This document shows, piece after piece, positions 1 to 6,499 of a stretch of 18,911 bases of DNA. Source of the DNA: JBMOLK01 sp049325575 (GTDB lineage Bacteria; Bacillota; Clostridia; Acetivibrionales; Acetivibrionaceae); assembly GCA_049325575.1 (NCBI GenBank), contig JBMOLK010000063.1, positions 1 through 18,911 on the forward strand. Reading direction: 5' to 3'. The notes beneath the pieces were generated by a model. That model saw nothing but the letters and a program-made list of their open reading frames with translations. It was not told the origin of the DNA and ran no database searches. A program made the position numbers and the translations under genes. The stretch's first letter is position 1. Every line of letters begins with the position of its first letter.

Positions 1-236
1 TGAAAGATTTTGATGACAGAAATTTAGGTTGTTGTGGTGGTGATGGTTGTCCATATTATCACACTTACGGATTTGAAGATGTAGAAGACTACTTTGAAGA
101 TGCTGAAGATCACGACGATTGTCTAAAAAAATGGATTAGTTATCAGTTAGAAAAGATAGAAAAAGAAACTATAAAAGACATGATAATATATATAGAAGAA
201 TATCTGGAGAAGAAAATAGGAGGTGAGATAAAATGA
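1..236 (+). CDS. Small cysteine-rich acidic protein (5' end cut by the window edge)
   Basis: An open frame begins with the split codon ?TG at bases 1-2 and ends at TGA 234-236. If the missing base is A, the start codon lies one base outside the window and the protein has about 78 residues. The N-terminal part has a Cys-Cys pair and a third Cys a few residues on, followed by His and Tyr. The middle is rich in Asp/Glu and the C-terminus is a Lys/Glu helix. I do not recognise a family; the Cys cluster could bind metal. The stop overlaps the next start in an ATGA at 233-236, so the two are probably translationally coupled. The gene resembles the short accessory genes of phage early or middle regions. 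Confidence 0.6.
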   Translation, partial: KDFDDRNLGCCGGDGCPYYHTYGFEDVEDYFEDAEDHDDCLKKWISYQLEKIEKETIKDMIIYIEEYLEKKIGGEIK

Positions 237-448
237 CAACTTTTGAGATAGTGAAGGAATATTTAGAAAAAAACGGCTATGATGGTCTATACAATGGCGA
301 TTGTGGTTGCAATTTAGATGATTTTATGCCTTGTGAAGGTTTTTCAAGTGAATGTTCAGCAGGATATTATCAGGATTGCCAACAGTGCGATGAGAAAGAT
401 TGCCCAATTAAAAAAGCAGGAGACCGTTGCATTGGAGTTAAAGGATGA
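233..448 (+). CDS. Small cysteine-rich phage protein
   Basis: This 71-residue protein starts at an ATG with a strong upstream AGGAGGTGAG site ending about 6 bases before it. It has an amphipathic N-terminal helix (residues 3-14), then cysteines at 24, 26, 34, 41, 49, 52 and 57 and one near the C-terminus, with a short LDDFMPC segment. Small phage proteins with this Cys pattern and a C.C.LDD..PC core are common and uncharacterised, so a zinc-binding fold is likely. The start overlaps the upstream stop, and its own stop overlaps the next start (ATGA, 445-448). No function can be assigned. Confidence 0.75.
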   Translation: MTTFEIVKEYLEKNGYDGLYNGDCGCNLDDFMPCEGFSSECSAGYYQDCQQCDEKDCPIKKAGDRCIGVKG

Positions 449-693
449 AAGATTTGTATTTAGAAAAAGCAAAGAATGTAAGAAAAATTCTAGCAGATTT
501 TATTGAAAGAAATAAAAAAAATATATGCACAATTACCATAGAAGAGTGGTCTTTTAGCGATGAAGTAAAAATAGTTTTATATTTTAAAAATCTAACTTTT
601 GATAAAACAGAGCTTTCAAAGGGAATTAAAGAAAATTGGGAAAAAATCCTTGGTGATAAAGGTATTTATGATATAGGGCTAGTAGATGAATAA
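445..693 (+). CDS. Hypothetical protein, 82 residues
   Basis: The start ATG overlaps the preceding stop (ATGA). The protein begins with a basic helix (residues 1-25), followed by two probable beta strands rich in Ile/Val/Trp (residues 26-50) and a mixed C-terminus. There is no signal peptide, membrane segment or motif that I recognise. It is the last gene of the first short operon; a 185-base gap without a gene follows it. Confidence 0.6.
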   Translation: MKDLYLEKAKNVRKILADFIERNKKNICTITIEEWSFSDEVKIVLYFKNLTFDKTELSKGIKENWEKILGDKGIYDIGLVDE

Positions 694-706
694 AATGATT
701 TGGTAT

Positions 707-792
707 ATGGGCAAGAGCAATAGGAAAAACTTCATCTTTTTTTCCTATAATCTGGACTTAGTTTTTCTTCCAGATGCCTCCCTCTTGCCCAT
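707..792 (+). ncRNA. Candidate structured RNA: three-way junction in the 694-878 gap
   Basis: The gap between the genes ending at 693 and starting at 879 can fold into three nested perfect helices. P1 pairs 707-717 (ATGGGCAAGAG) with 782-792, 11 bp. P2 pairs 720-729 (ATAGGAAAAA) with 739-748, 10 bp with a 9-base loop. P3 pairs 750-756 (ATCTGGA) with 769-775, 7 bp with a 12-base loop. The linkers are CA, A and GCCTCC. The last is a CCUCC stretch like the anti-Shine-Dalgarno sequence, and it would be single-stranded. There is no T-run after P1 on either strand, so this is not a simple terminator. It could be a processed small RNA, a cis-regulatory leader or a DNA cruciform; the strand is uncertain. 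The core does not match the hammerhead ribozyme. Confidence 0.45.
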
Positions 793-878
793 TTGAAATA
801 GTTTGATAAAAATGGATACAGATTTTGTTTAAGAAGTTGTTCTTTTGAAGATTATTTAAGATTAAAGAGGTGAGAAAA

Positions 879-1097
879 ATGGAGAATGTTTATGTTAAAA
901 CAAAAAATCCGAAGATATGTAGAGACTTATATGGCAGGCAATATAAAATATACAAGGATACGCTAGGAAATGAATTTGCAATTATTGGCTATCAACCTGA
1001 AGGAATTGATGATGACGATGACATTGATATTGAAAATTTAGAATTGCCAGAAGGTGGGACATCTGCTTATGAACCTGTGAACTCAAATGAAATTTGA
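879..1097 (+). CDS. Hypothetical acidic protein, 72 residues
   Basis: I chose ATG 879 over the in-frame GTG at 870, because the AAAGAGGTGAG site at 864-874 sits correctly for the ATG and overlaps the GTG. The first half is basic and beta-rich with several Tyr residues. The second half is strongly acidic, with a run of five Asp near residue 47. No family is recognised. Its end overlaps the next gene by 11 bases. The structured gap 707-792 lies just upstream and may affect its expression. Confidence 0.6.
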   Translation: MENVYVKTKNPKICRDLYGRQYKIYKDTLGNEFAIIGYQPEGIDDDDDIDIENLELPEGGTSAYEPVNSNEI

Positions 1098-1452
1098 TTT
1101 GCAATTGCATTATAAAGAGGGAATAAAGATTAAGAAAGAAGAATTAGAGACAATTTCTGATGTAGAGATTACAATTAGAGAAAATAAAGTTTATGCTTTT
1201 AAAGAAAAGAGAGTCATTCTTCCAATGACAATTATACACCAAATAGAAATGGGTGAAAATTGGCTTATTCTTACAGGAAAGGAAGAGGTGACACCTTTAA
1301 AAATTATTGACAATGTAATGACTTCTGAGGGCAAAAAATATTATTATCAAATTTGGTATTTAACCTGTAAAAATATTGAACTACCAGAAAAAATATGGAA
1401 AGCAAATATAAATATAGCCAATAGAGTAATTAACGAATTAAGCACGAGATAA
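1087..1452 (+). CDS. Hypothetical protein, 121 residues
   Basis: The ORF starts at ATG 1087 inside the end of the previous gene, without a clear ribosome binding site, so coupled translation is likely. The predicted content is alternating beta strands, with hydrophobic segments around residues 42-62 and an aromatic segment around 87-95, and a C-terminal helix. I see no catalytic or metal motif. Its stop TAA directly abuts the ATG of the ParB-methyltransferase gene (1453), so it belongs to that operon. Confidence 0.6.
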   Translation: MKFDLQLHYKEGIKIKKEELETISDVEITIRENKVYAFKEKRVILPMTIIHQIEMGENWLILTGKEEVTPLKIIDNVMTSEGKKYYYQIWYLTCKNIELPEKIWKANINIANRVINELSTR

Positions 1453-2766
1453 ATGGAAACAAAGACAATTGAAATTAGCAAGATAAAGCCTAATCCTAAA
1501 AATCCCAAGAAGCATTGGGTTGAAAAGATTAGCGAAAGCATAAGGGAGATGGGTTATATAGAGCCAATAGTAGTTGATGAGAATGATGTAATCTTGGCGG
1601 GACACGGAAGGTTAAAGGCTCTTAAGCAAGAAGGAATTAGAGAGGTAGAGGTTATTGTAAAGAGAGGATTAACAGAGAGGCAGAAAGAAAAATACCTGCT
1701 TTTGAGTAACAAGGTTTGTGAGGCAGGAGGCTGGGATGAGGATTTATTGAAAGCATTTGAAAGCGATTTACTTTTAGATGCGGGATTTAGTCAGGAAGAT
1801 TTGGATAATATTTTTGGTTTTGAAATAGATGATGAATACGATGTAGAAAAAGAACTAAATAAGATTTTAGCAACAAAAGAAAGAAGGGTAAAAGATGGAG
1901 ATATTTGGCAATTGGGAGAACATCGCTTGCTAATCGGAGACTGCACAAAAAGAGAGAATTGGGAAAAATTATTAAGCGATGAGCGATTTGATTTCTGTTT
2001 TACTGATCCGCCTTATCAATTATCTTGGTTTAAAAGAGGAGAAGGTTTTGGGTATAAAAAACAAAAAAAGTATTTAGGAACATTAAAAGCTGGTAAATAT
2101 CCAGAATATGAAGACTGGCTGAAAATAGCAAAAGATTTTCAAAATCTAAAAGGTTCAAGTATTATGGTTTTTGAAAATTGGGTAAATTATACACCATTGC
2201 GGACAGCGATTGAAAATAATGGTTGGAAAGTAAAAAATATGATTATTTGGTATAAAACCAATAAACATTTTAGTTTTTTTAGGAGAAGGCAGTTTGCGAA
2301 TAGATATGAGATAGCATTTTTAGGAGAAAATGAAGAAATAAAATTAAATGAAGAATATGAAAAGGAATTAGATGATTATTTAAAAGAAAGCGGGCAAAAA
2401 CTTTTAGATAGTTACGAAATTATACTTTATGGTCAAAATAAAAGTTCTTATTGGGGGAAGAAAGCAAAATCAAAATGGGTAAGAATTCAAGACCATATTT
2501 CGTGGGTAGTTGATACAGAAAAAAATTCTACAACTGATTTATTGGGAGGCACAAAGCCAATCCAAATTTTGGTGCCATATATTAAGATTTTAAGCCCAAG
2601 AGAAGGGATAGTGGTTGAGCCTTTTTGTGGAAGCGGAAGCACGCTAATTGCCTGCGAGATTATGAACAGAAAAGCAAGATGTATTGAGATAAGCGAAATA
2701 TATGGGGAGGTCATCATTAACCGCTGGGAAAAGATGACAGGAAAGAAGGCGATAAAAATAGAATGA
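1453..2766 (+). CDS. ParB-like domain fused to beta-class DNA methyltransferase
   Basis: The protein has 437 residues. Residues 1-110 form a ParB/Srx-like domain with the family signature ILAGHGR (G50, H51, R53). Residues 150-437 form an S-adenosylmethionine-dependent DNA amino-methyltransferase: catalytic motif IV DPPY at 185-188 comes first and the SAM-binding motif FCGSGST at 391-397 comes later, which is beta-class order and implies N6-adenine or N4-cytosine methylation. The linker ends in GDIWQLGEHRLL, typical of these fusions. ParB-methyltransferase fusions are common in phages, where they are thought to methylate phage DNA to evade restriction. The target sequence cannot be read from the gene. 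The stop overlaps the next start (2763-2766), tying it to the csf genes. Confidence 0.93.
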   Translation: METKTIEISKIKPNPKNPKKHWVEKISESIREMGYIEPIVVDENDVILAGHGRLKALKQEGIREVEVIVKRGLTERQKEKYLLLSNKVCEAGGWDEDLLKAFESDLLLDAGFSQEDLDNIFGFEIDDEYDVEKELNKILATKERRVKDGDIWQLGEHRLLIGDCTKRENWEKLLSDERFDFCFTDPPYQLSWFKRGEGFGYKKQKKYLGTLKAGKYPEYEDWLKIAKDFQNLKGSSIMVFENWVNYTPLRTAIENNGWKVKNMIIWYKTNKHFSFFRRRQFANRYEIAFLGENEEIKLNEEYEKELDDYLKESGQKLLDSYEIILYGQNKSSYWGKKAKSKWVRIQDHISWVVDTEKNSTTDLLGGTKPIQILVPYIKILSPREGIVVEPFCGSGSTLIACEIMNRKARCIEISEIYGEVIINRWEKMTGKKAIKIE

Positions 2767-3377
2767 TGGAAACCATAACCCAATTGTGCATTAAAGAACC
2801 AAAAGAGGGGAAGATTAAGGGTAAATGCGTTGTCTGTGGGAATTCTACCGAGACAGGGCACCCCTACCCTTTTTCAGATAATTTTTCTGGTTATTCTTAT
2901 CTTTTTAATGGCGATTGCACTTGCCCTTATTGCTATGAATTTTTTAAAGCGAAAAACTTAAGGATGAAGTCTTGGATAGTAGATATGGAGGGAATCAAAT
3001 TTGTAAAAAGATTAGAATTCAGGGAATACATTTTAAATCCCTTATCCCCTCCATTTGGGATGTATCTAACCAAGGGAGGAAAAAAACAGGGATGGTTATC
3101 GGGATTAAAATATGTTAATCGTAGCAGGGAGAAGTTTTATGTGATGACAGATTTTGTGGATACTGTTTTCATTGAGAAAAAAGAAGCCATAAAGATGGAT
3201 GGGATTATAACAAGATTAAGGGAAAAGAAAGTAGGCAAAACGCAGTTATTATCGGGAGAATTTAACCCAATAAATTACAGAAAAGCTATGCAGGAAGGAT
3301 GGTTATACTTATTGGAGGAGGCAAGAAAAAATATAAGAAAGCCATTATGGGAAATAATGATATATATATCAGAATAG
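2763..3377 (+). CDS. csf1: Csf1-like zinc-finger protein of a type IV CRISPR-Cas effector
   Basis: The protein has 204 residues. Near the N-terminus lies a four-cysteine zinc site: C22-x2-C25 and C54-x2-C57, with a further C52, enclosing an aromatic segment. Csf1, the signature large-subunit-like protein of type IV systems, is of this size and has an N-terminal Cys-x2-Cys pair. The rest is mixed with a C-terminal helix. I base the call on this zinc motif and on position: it is followed in order by a small helical protein, a Cas7-like RAMP and a Cas5-like RAMP, the IV-B arrangement. Similarity of the body to Csf1 is not obvious by eye. The start is an ATGATG overlapping the methyltransferase stop. 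The alternative is an unrelated zinc-ribbon phage protein. Confidence 0.7.
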   Translation: MMETITQLCIKEPKEGKIKGKCVVCGNSTETGHPYPFSDNFSGYSYLFNGDCTCPYCYEFFKAKNLRMKSWIVDMEGIKFVKRLEFREYILNPLSPPFGMYLTKGGKKQGWLSGLKYVNRSREKFYVMTDFVDTVFIEKKEAIKMDGIITRLREKKVGKTQLLSGEFNPINYRKAMQEGWLYLLEEARKNIRKPLWEIMIYISE

Positions 3378-3387
3378 GAGGTGAAAA

Positions 3388-3786
3388 ATGATTATAGAAG
3401 AAGATGAAAAGGTAATCGTTGAAATTCTTGCAATGATATATTGCAAGATAAAGTGGAGGGAGATAAGGACATCAAAAAATCCACACGACATCTTCAATCA
3501 TCGGGTAAGGTCTGCCACAAGAAGGGCAACTCTTTATGAGTTTGTGTCCAAGCTGAGTAATTATTTTAGCATTCAGAGCTTGCCAGGAGAAATAAATGCC
3601 TTGTTGGATAAGATAAGACCAAAAGAGATTGAGATTTTAAATGTCCTTTCTAGGGAACACATTCTCTTTTGTGTCAGGGCTTTTATAAGGGCAAAAGAGA
3701 TTAAGAAAGATAAGTGGGCTCTTTATGAAGAAATGAAGACCTTTGAGTTTGAGGAGGTAAATAAAGATGGAAATCAAAAAATATGA
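3388..3786 (+). CDS. cas11: Cas11-like small subunit of the type IV-B effector
   Basis: This 132-residue protein is predicted almost entirely helical, with basic Arg/Lys-rich stretches around residues 21-47 and 100-110. This suits the small subunit that lines the RNA-target groove in class 1 effectors. Cas11 sequences diverge too fast for motif recognition, so the call rests on size, helical content and position between csf1 and csf2, where IV-B loci carry it. It has a strong AGGAGGTG ribosome binding site 5 bases before ATG 3388. Its last 20 bases overlap the start of csf2. Confidence 0.6.
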   Translation: MIIEEDEKVIVEILAMIYCKIKWREIRTSKNPHDIFNHRVRSATRRATLYEFVSKLSNYFSIQSLPGEINALLDKIRPKEIEILNVLSREHILFCVRAFIRAKEIKKDKWALYEEMKTFEFEEVNKDGNQKI

Positions 3787-4609
3787 GGGATATTTGCTTG
3801 CAAAAAGCACAATTCATCACGGAGGGGATGAAAAAACAGGGTCTACACCTACCCTGAGAACAATCTATATGTTTACAGGCGATGGGGAGGGAGTGCCAAT
3901 ACCATATATCAATGGTAATAGCATAAGGGGAAAATTAAGGAGGCTTTTAATGAAGGAATTTTTTGACCTTCTGGAGATAAAAACGGAGGATTTGTCTCCT
4001 AAACTATATCATACCTTCTTTACAGGCGGGGTTTTGGAGAGCACAGAGGATACCTATGCTATAATTGACCTGGCATTAAGGAAGGGAATCAGAGAATTGC
4101 TGATACCAATTAGCCTGATGGGATGTGCCATTGGCAATCAGATAATGCAAGGAAAGCTAAAGGTAGGGCACGCCTTCCCTGTATGCAGGGAATATAAAGA
4201 ATACCTTCCTACCCAGCTAAAACAAGATAAAAGATGCGAGATGACAGTCAGATCTTTTACAGATGAGAGCTTTAGGACGAGAAAGGATGATTTAAGGACA
4301 GAAAGGGCAGAAGACGAACAGGCAATGCAGATGAAGGTTGATTATGAGTGCTTTATTCCTGGCACGAAATTTTATCATTGGTTTATGCTGGAATGTCCAA
4401 ATAAGCTAGATGAGGCTTGTTTTGGGAGGTTTATGGAGATTTTTAAAAGTGCTCCTTTTATTGGCGGAATGTCCTCTATTGGCAATGGCGAGGTAGAATT
4501 TGAATATCAACCAGAATTGTCAAAATCCCAACCTTATCTTGCATTTTTACTAACCAAAAAAGACGAGATAAGGACATTGATTGAGAGGATAGGAGAAGGC
4601 ATTAAATGA
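3767..4609 (+). CDS. csf2: Csf2 (Cas7-family RAMP), backbone subunit of a type IV effector
   Basis: The protein has 280 residues. Three RAMP-superfamily features are visible: an N-terminal strand leading to IHHGGDEKTGS (H17, H18, G19, G20), the PYINGNSIRGKLRR segment (46-59) typical of Cas7 proteins that bind crRNA, and a glycine-rich C-terminal segment GGMSSIGNGEVEF (around 238-250). In type IV complexes Csf2 polymerises along the RNA as the backbone. The start ATG 3767 follows a GAGGAGGT site inside the end of the cas11 gene. The stop overlaps csf3 (ATGA). A type III Csm3/Cmr4-like RAMP is the main alternative, but no cas10 is present and the neighbour set fits type IV. Confidence 0.85.
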   Translation: MEIKKYEGYLLAKSTIHHGGDEKTGSTPTLRTIYMFTGDGEGVPIPYINGNSIRGKLRRLLMKEFFDLLEIKTEDLSPKLYHTFFTGGVLESTEDTYAIIDLALRKGIRELLIPISLMGCAIGNQIMQGKLKVGHAFPVCREYKEYLPTQLKQDKRCEMTVRSFTDESFRTRKDDLRTERAEDEQAMQMKVDYECFIPGTKFYHWFMLECPNKLDEACFGRFMEIFKSAPFIGGMSSIGNGEVEFEYQPELSKSQPYLAFLLTKKDEIRTLIERIGEGIK

Positions 4610-5358
4610 CAAAAGAAGATATTGATTATTTTAAAGATGCTTTTTTATTGGGAATAATGAAGCATCGGAGAAAAAAGGTAATTTTTGAACCTCTAAAAAT
4701 AACCTTTTCTTTAAGTTCTCCACTTTGTTTAAACTTTCCCTGGCTATATTTTGATGGATTGATAAGCCATCTGATGTTAAGGAGTGCCTTGGGGAATGAT
4801 TATTATCTTTTGCCATCTAAAGATGCTCTTCCTGCTATGAATAAGGCACTGAGAGGCTTTGAATTTCCTAAATTTCCAATAAAACAAACAAAAGGGATGT
4901 ATCATTCATCAGCTTCTATATTGGATGTAGATAAAAAATTGACAGAGATTATGTTTAAACGATTTGAGGAGAGGTGGGCAGGAGACAAGAAGAAAAAGAT
5001 ATACAGGGGTATAGGATTTTTCAGGGACTATGCAATTAGACATATCTATATCCCAGCTAAAACAGTAGTTTTCTATGTTTGTGGGGACAGAGAGATTTTG
5101 AATGACTTATGTAAATTGGTGGGCGGATTAGGTGATAACACGAGAATAGGCTGGGGTGCGGTTAGAGACTTTAGAATAGAAGAAATAGAGGAAGATTGGA
5201 GCATAATTAAGGATGGGGTGGCAATGAGAGCAATTCCTAAAAATCTATTGCAAGAGACAGAGGAGAAAGTCTATATAGCTTGGAAACCTCCTTATTGGGC
5301 TTCGGAGAGCATAGCAATGTGTGCTCCACCGGGAGCAAAGGTATTATTGAAAAAATGA
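4606..5358 (+). CDS. csf3: Csf3 (Cas5-family RAMP) of a type IV effector
   Basis: The protein has 250 residues. It has an N-terminal RAMP strand (around residues 28-36), a central helix-loop region, and the glycine-rich loop GGLGDNTRIGWGAV at 173-186, characteristic of Cas5/Cas6-like RAMPs. It ends with a WKPPYWA segment and a CAPPGA tail, which resemble the conserved C-terminus of Csf3. Csf3 is the type IV Cas5 counterpart, capping the 5' end of the guide RNA. It is translationally coupled on both sides: ATGA with csf2 at 4606-4609 and ATGA with the IbrB-like gene at 5355-5358. Confidence 0.85.
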   Translation: MTKEDIDYFKDAFLLGIMKHRRKKVIFEPLKITFSLSSPLCLNFPWLYFDGLISHLMLRSALGNDYYLLPSKDALPAMNKALRGFEFPKFPIKQTKGMYHSSASILDVDKKLTEIMFKRFEERWAGDKKKKIYRGIGFFRDYAIRHIYIPAKTVVFYVCGDREILNDLCKLVGGLGDNTRIGWGAVRDFRIEEIEEDWSIIKDGVAMRAIPKNLLQETEEKVYIAWKPPYWASESIAMCAPPGAKVLLKK

Positions 5359-5921
5359 AGAAGATAGATTTTCCTGTAATAAATATTAAATTGGTAGATA
5401 TAGAAAAAGTTGTTGCAAATGATTATAACCCAAATAAAGTAGCTAAAGAAGAATTAGAATTACTTAAAATTAGCATTCTTGAAGATGGATTAACTCAACC
5501 TATAGTTGTTTATTATGAGAAAAATGATGATAAATATATAATTATAGATGGATTTCATAGATATACGATATTGAAAGATTTTTGTTGCAAGGAAATACCA
5601 ATTGTTATTATAGAAAAACCCTTAAAAGATAGAATGGCATCAACCATTCGACATAATAGAGCAAGAGGAAAACATCAGGTTGACCTATTATCTGAACTTA
5701 TTAAGTCATTATTATTGCTTGGATGGGAAGATTATGATATAGCAAAATATTTAGGTATGTCAGCAGAAGAAGTATTAAGACTTAAGCAAATTATAGGGAT
5801 AGCTAAGATTTTTGCAAACAAGGAATATTCTAAAGCTTGGGGAGAAAGTTGGTGTGGAAATATGGAGATTCTTGGGAAAAATATCCAATTAACGAGGGAG
5901 AAATATGGAAAGAGCTTGTAA
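5355..5921 (+). CDS. IbrB-like ParB/Srx-domain protein
   Basis: I chose ATG 5355 because it forms an ATGA overlap with the csf3 stop. The longer start at 5280 would add 25 residues encoded inside csf3 and unlike the family. The 188-residue protein has a ParB/Srx-like core with the signature IIDGFHRY (D65, G66, H68, R69). A helical region follows, in which STIRHNRARG and then a helix-turn-helix-like segment (DYDIAKYLGMSAEEV) resemble IbrB proteins. IbrB is the partner of the PAPS-reductase-like IbrA, found here at 7300. The last ~22 residues, after EYSKAWGES, overlap the methyltransferase gene in another frame and may be a frameshifted tail. AT content is clearly higher than in csf3. Confidence 0.82.
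   Translation: MKKIDFPVINIKLVDIEKVVANDYNPNKVAKEELELLKISILEDGLTQPIVVYYEKNDDKYIIIDGFHRYTILKDFCCKEIPIVIIEKPLKDRMASTIRHNRARGKHQVDLLSELIKSLLLLGWEDYDIAKYLGMSAEEVLRLKQIIGIAKIFANKEYSKAWGESWCGNMEILGKNIQLTREKYGKSL
5839..5844 (+). promoter_or_regulatory. Ribosome binding site deciding the start of methyltransferase 2
   Basis: GGGGAG lies 7 bases before GTG 5852, in the methyltransferase frame and inside the IbrB-like gene. It favours GTG 5852 over the first in-frame codon, TTG 5837, which lies upstream of it. No in-frame ATG exists before the DPPW motif region. Confidence 0.5.
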
Positions 5922-6499
5922 CTAGTTCTATTTTATCTGTTTGTGACATTAGAAAAGAATTGCCTAATTTCATATTAGATAATATAGATATGGTTTATTG
6001 CGACCCTCCATGGTCAAGAGAAAATGTTAATGCTTTTATTACAAAAGCAGAAATGAATACATATATAAAAGATTTTAGGGAGTTTTATGAAATTTTTTTT
6101 AAACGAATAAGCCAAATAAATCCAAGAGTTTGTTATTTGGAAATAGGAAAGAAAAATAAGGAGATTTTTGAAGGCGAACTTAGTAAGATTTTTCCCTATA
6201 TAAATTTTTGGAAAATAACATATTATAAAACACATCCTTGCTATTTATTAAGGGGTAGCTTTGATTTAAAAAAGCCCTTTGATTTTACGGGTAAGGACGA
6301 AGAGAATATACCTATGATAAGTATTAAGATAGAAAATCCCAAAAACATTGCTGATTTATGTACAGGAAGAGGATTAACAGCAATTGCAGCATTTAAACAA
6401 AAAATTTCTTTTAGAGGAACAGAACTAAATAAAAGAAGACTGGCAGTAACTATAGATAGAGTGAATTCTTTGGGGGGATATTATAGAAAACTATTATGA
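5852..6499 (+). CDS. Beta-class DNA methyltransferase, split from an adjacent ParB-like protein
   Basis: About 215 residues from GTG 5852; TTG 5837 is the longest possible start. Motif IV is DPPW at residues 51-54, and a SAM-binding motif of the form DLCTGRGLTA follows at about 165-176, so the order is again beta-class. The N-terminal segment NEGEIWKELV...VCDI lines up with the GDIWQLGEHRLLIGDC linker before DPPY in the ParB-methyltransferase at 1453. This shows that the overlap part of this frame is genuinely coding. At about 215 residues it is short, so the target-recognition region is reduced. It overlaps the IbrB-like gene by 70 bases in the -1 frame and the next gene by ATGA (6496-6499). 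DPPW is also used by MT-A70-type adenine methyltransferases. Confidence 0.75.
   Translation: MWKYGDSWEKYPINEGEIWKELVTSSILSVCDIRKELPNFILDNIDMVYCDPPWSRENVNAFITKAEMNTYIKDFREFYEIFFKRISQINPRVCYLEIGKKNKEIFEGELSKIFPYINFWKITYYKTHPCYLLRGSFDLKKPFDFTGKDEENIPMISIKIENPKNIADLCTGRGLTAIAAFKQKISFRGTELNKRRLAVTIDRVNSLGGYYRKLL

Noticed and set aside
318..506. A 62-residue ORF overlapping the genes at 233 and 445
   Set aside because: It overlaps two genes that are coupled by ATGA and have better starts, and has no ribosome site.
707..792. Hammerhead ribozyme or tRNA
   Set aside because: The junction linkers (CA, A, GCCTCC) lack the hammerhead core, and the arm lengths and loops do not fit a tRNA.
793..821. Promoter TTGAAA with a poor -10 (ATACAG) after the structured RNA
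   Set aside because: The -10 match is too weak to list; AT-rich DNA gives many such pairs.
5280..5354. A longer start (ATG 5280) for the IbrB-like protein
   Set aside because: It would overlap csf3 by 79 bases and add residues unlike the ParB family, while ATG 5355 makes a perfect ATGA overlap.
3767..5358. A type III (Csm/Cmr) RAMP module
   Set aside because: There is no cas10 or other csm/cmr gene, and the zinc-finger gene, small helical gene and CysH-like genes match the IV-B set better.
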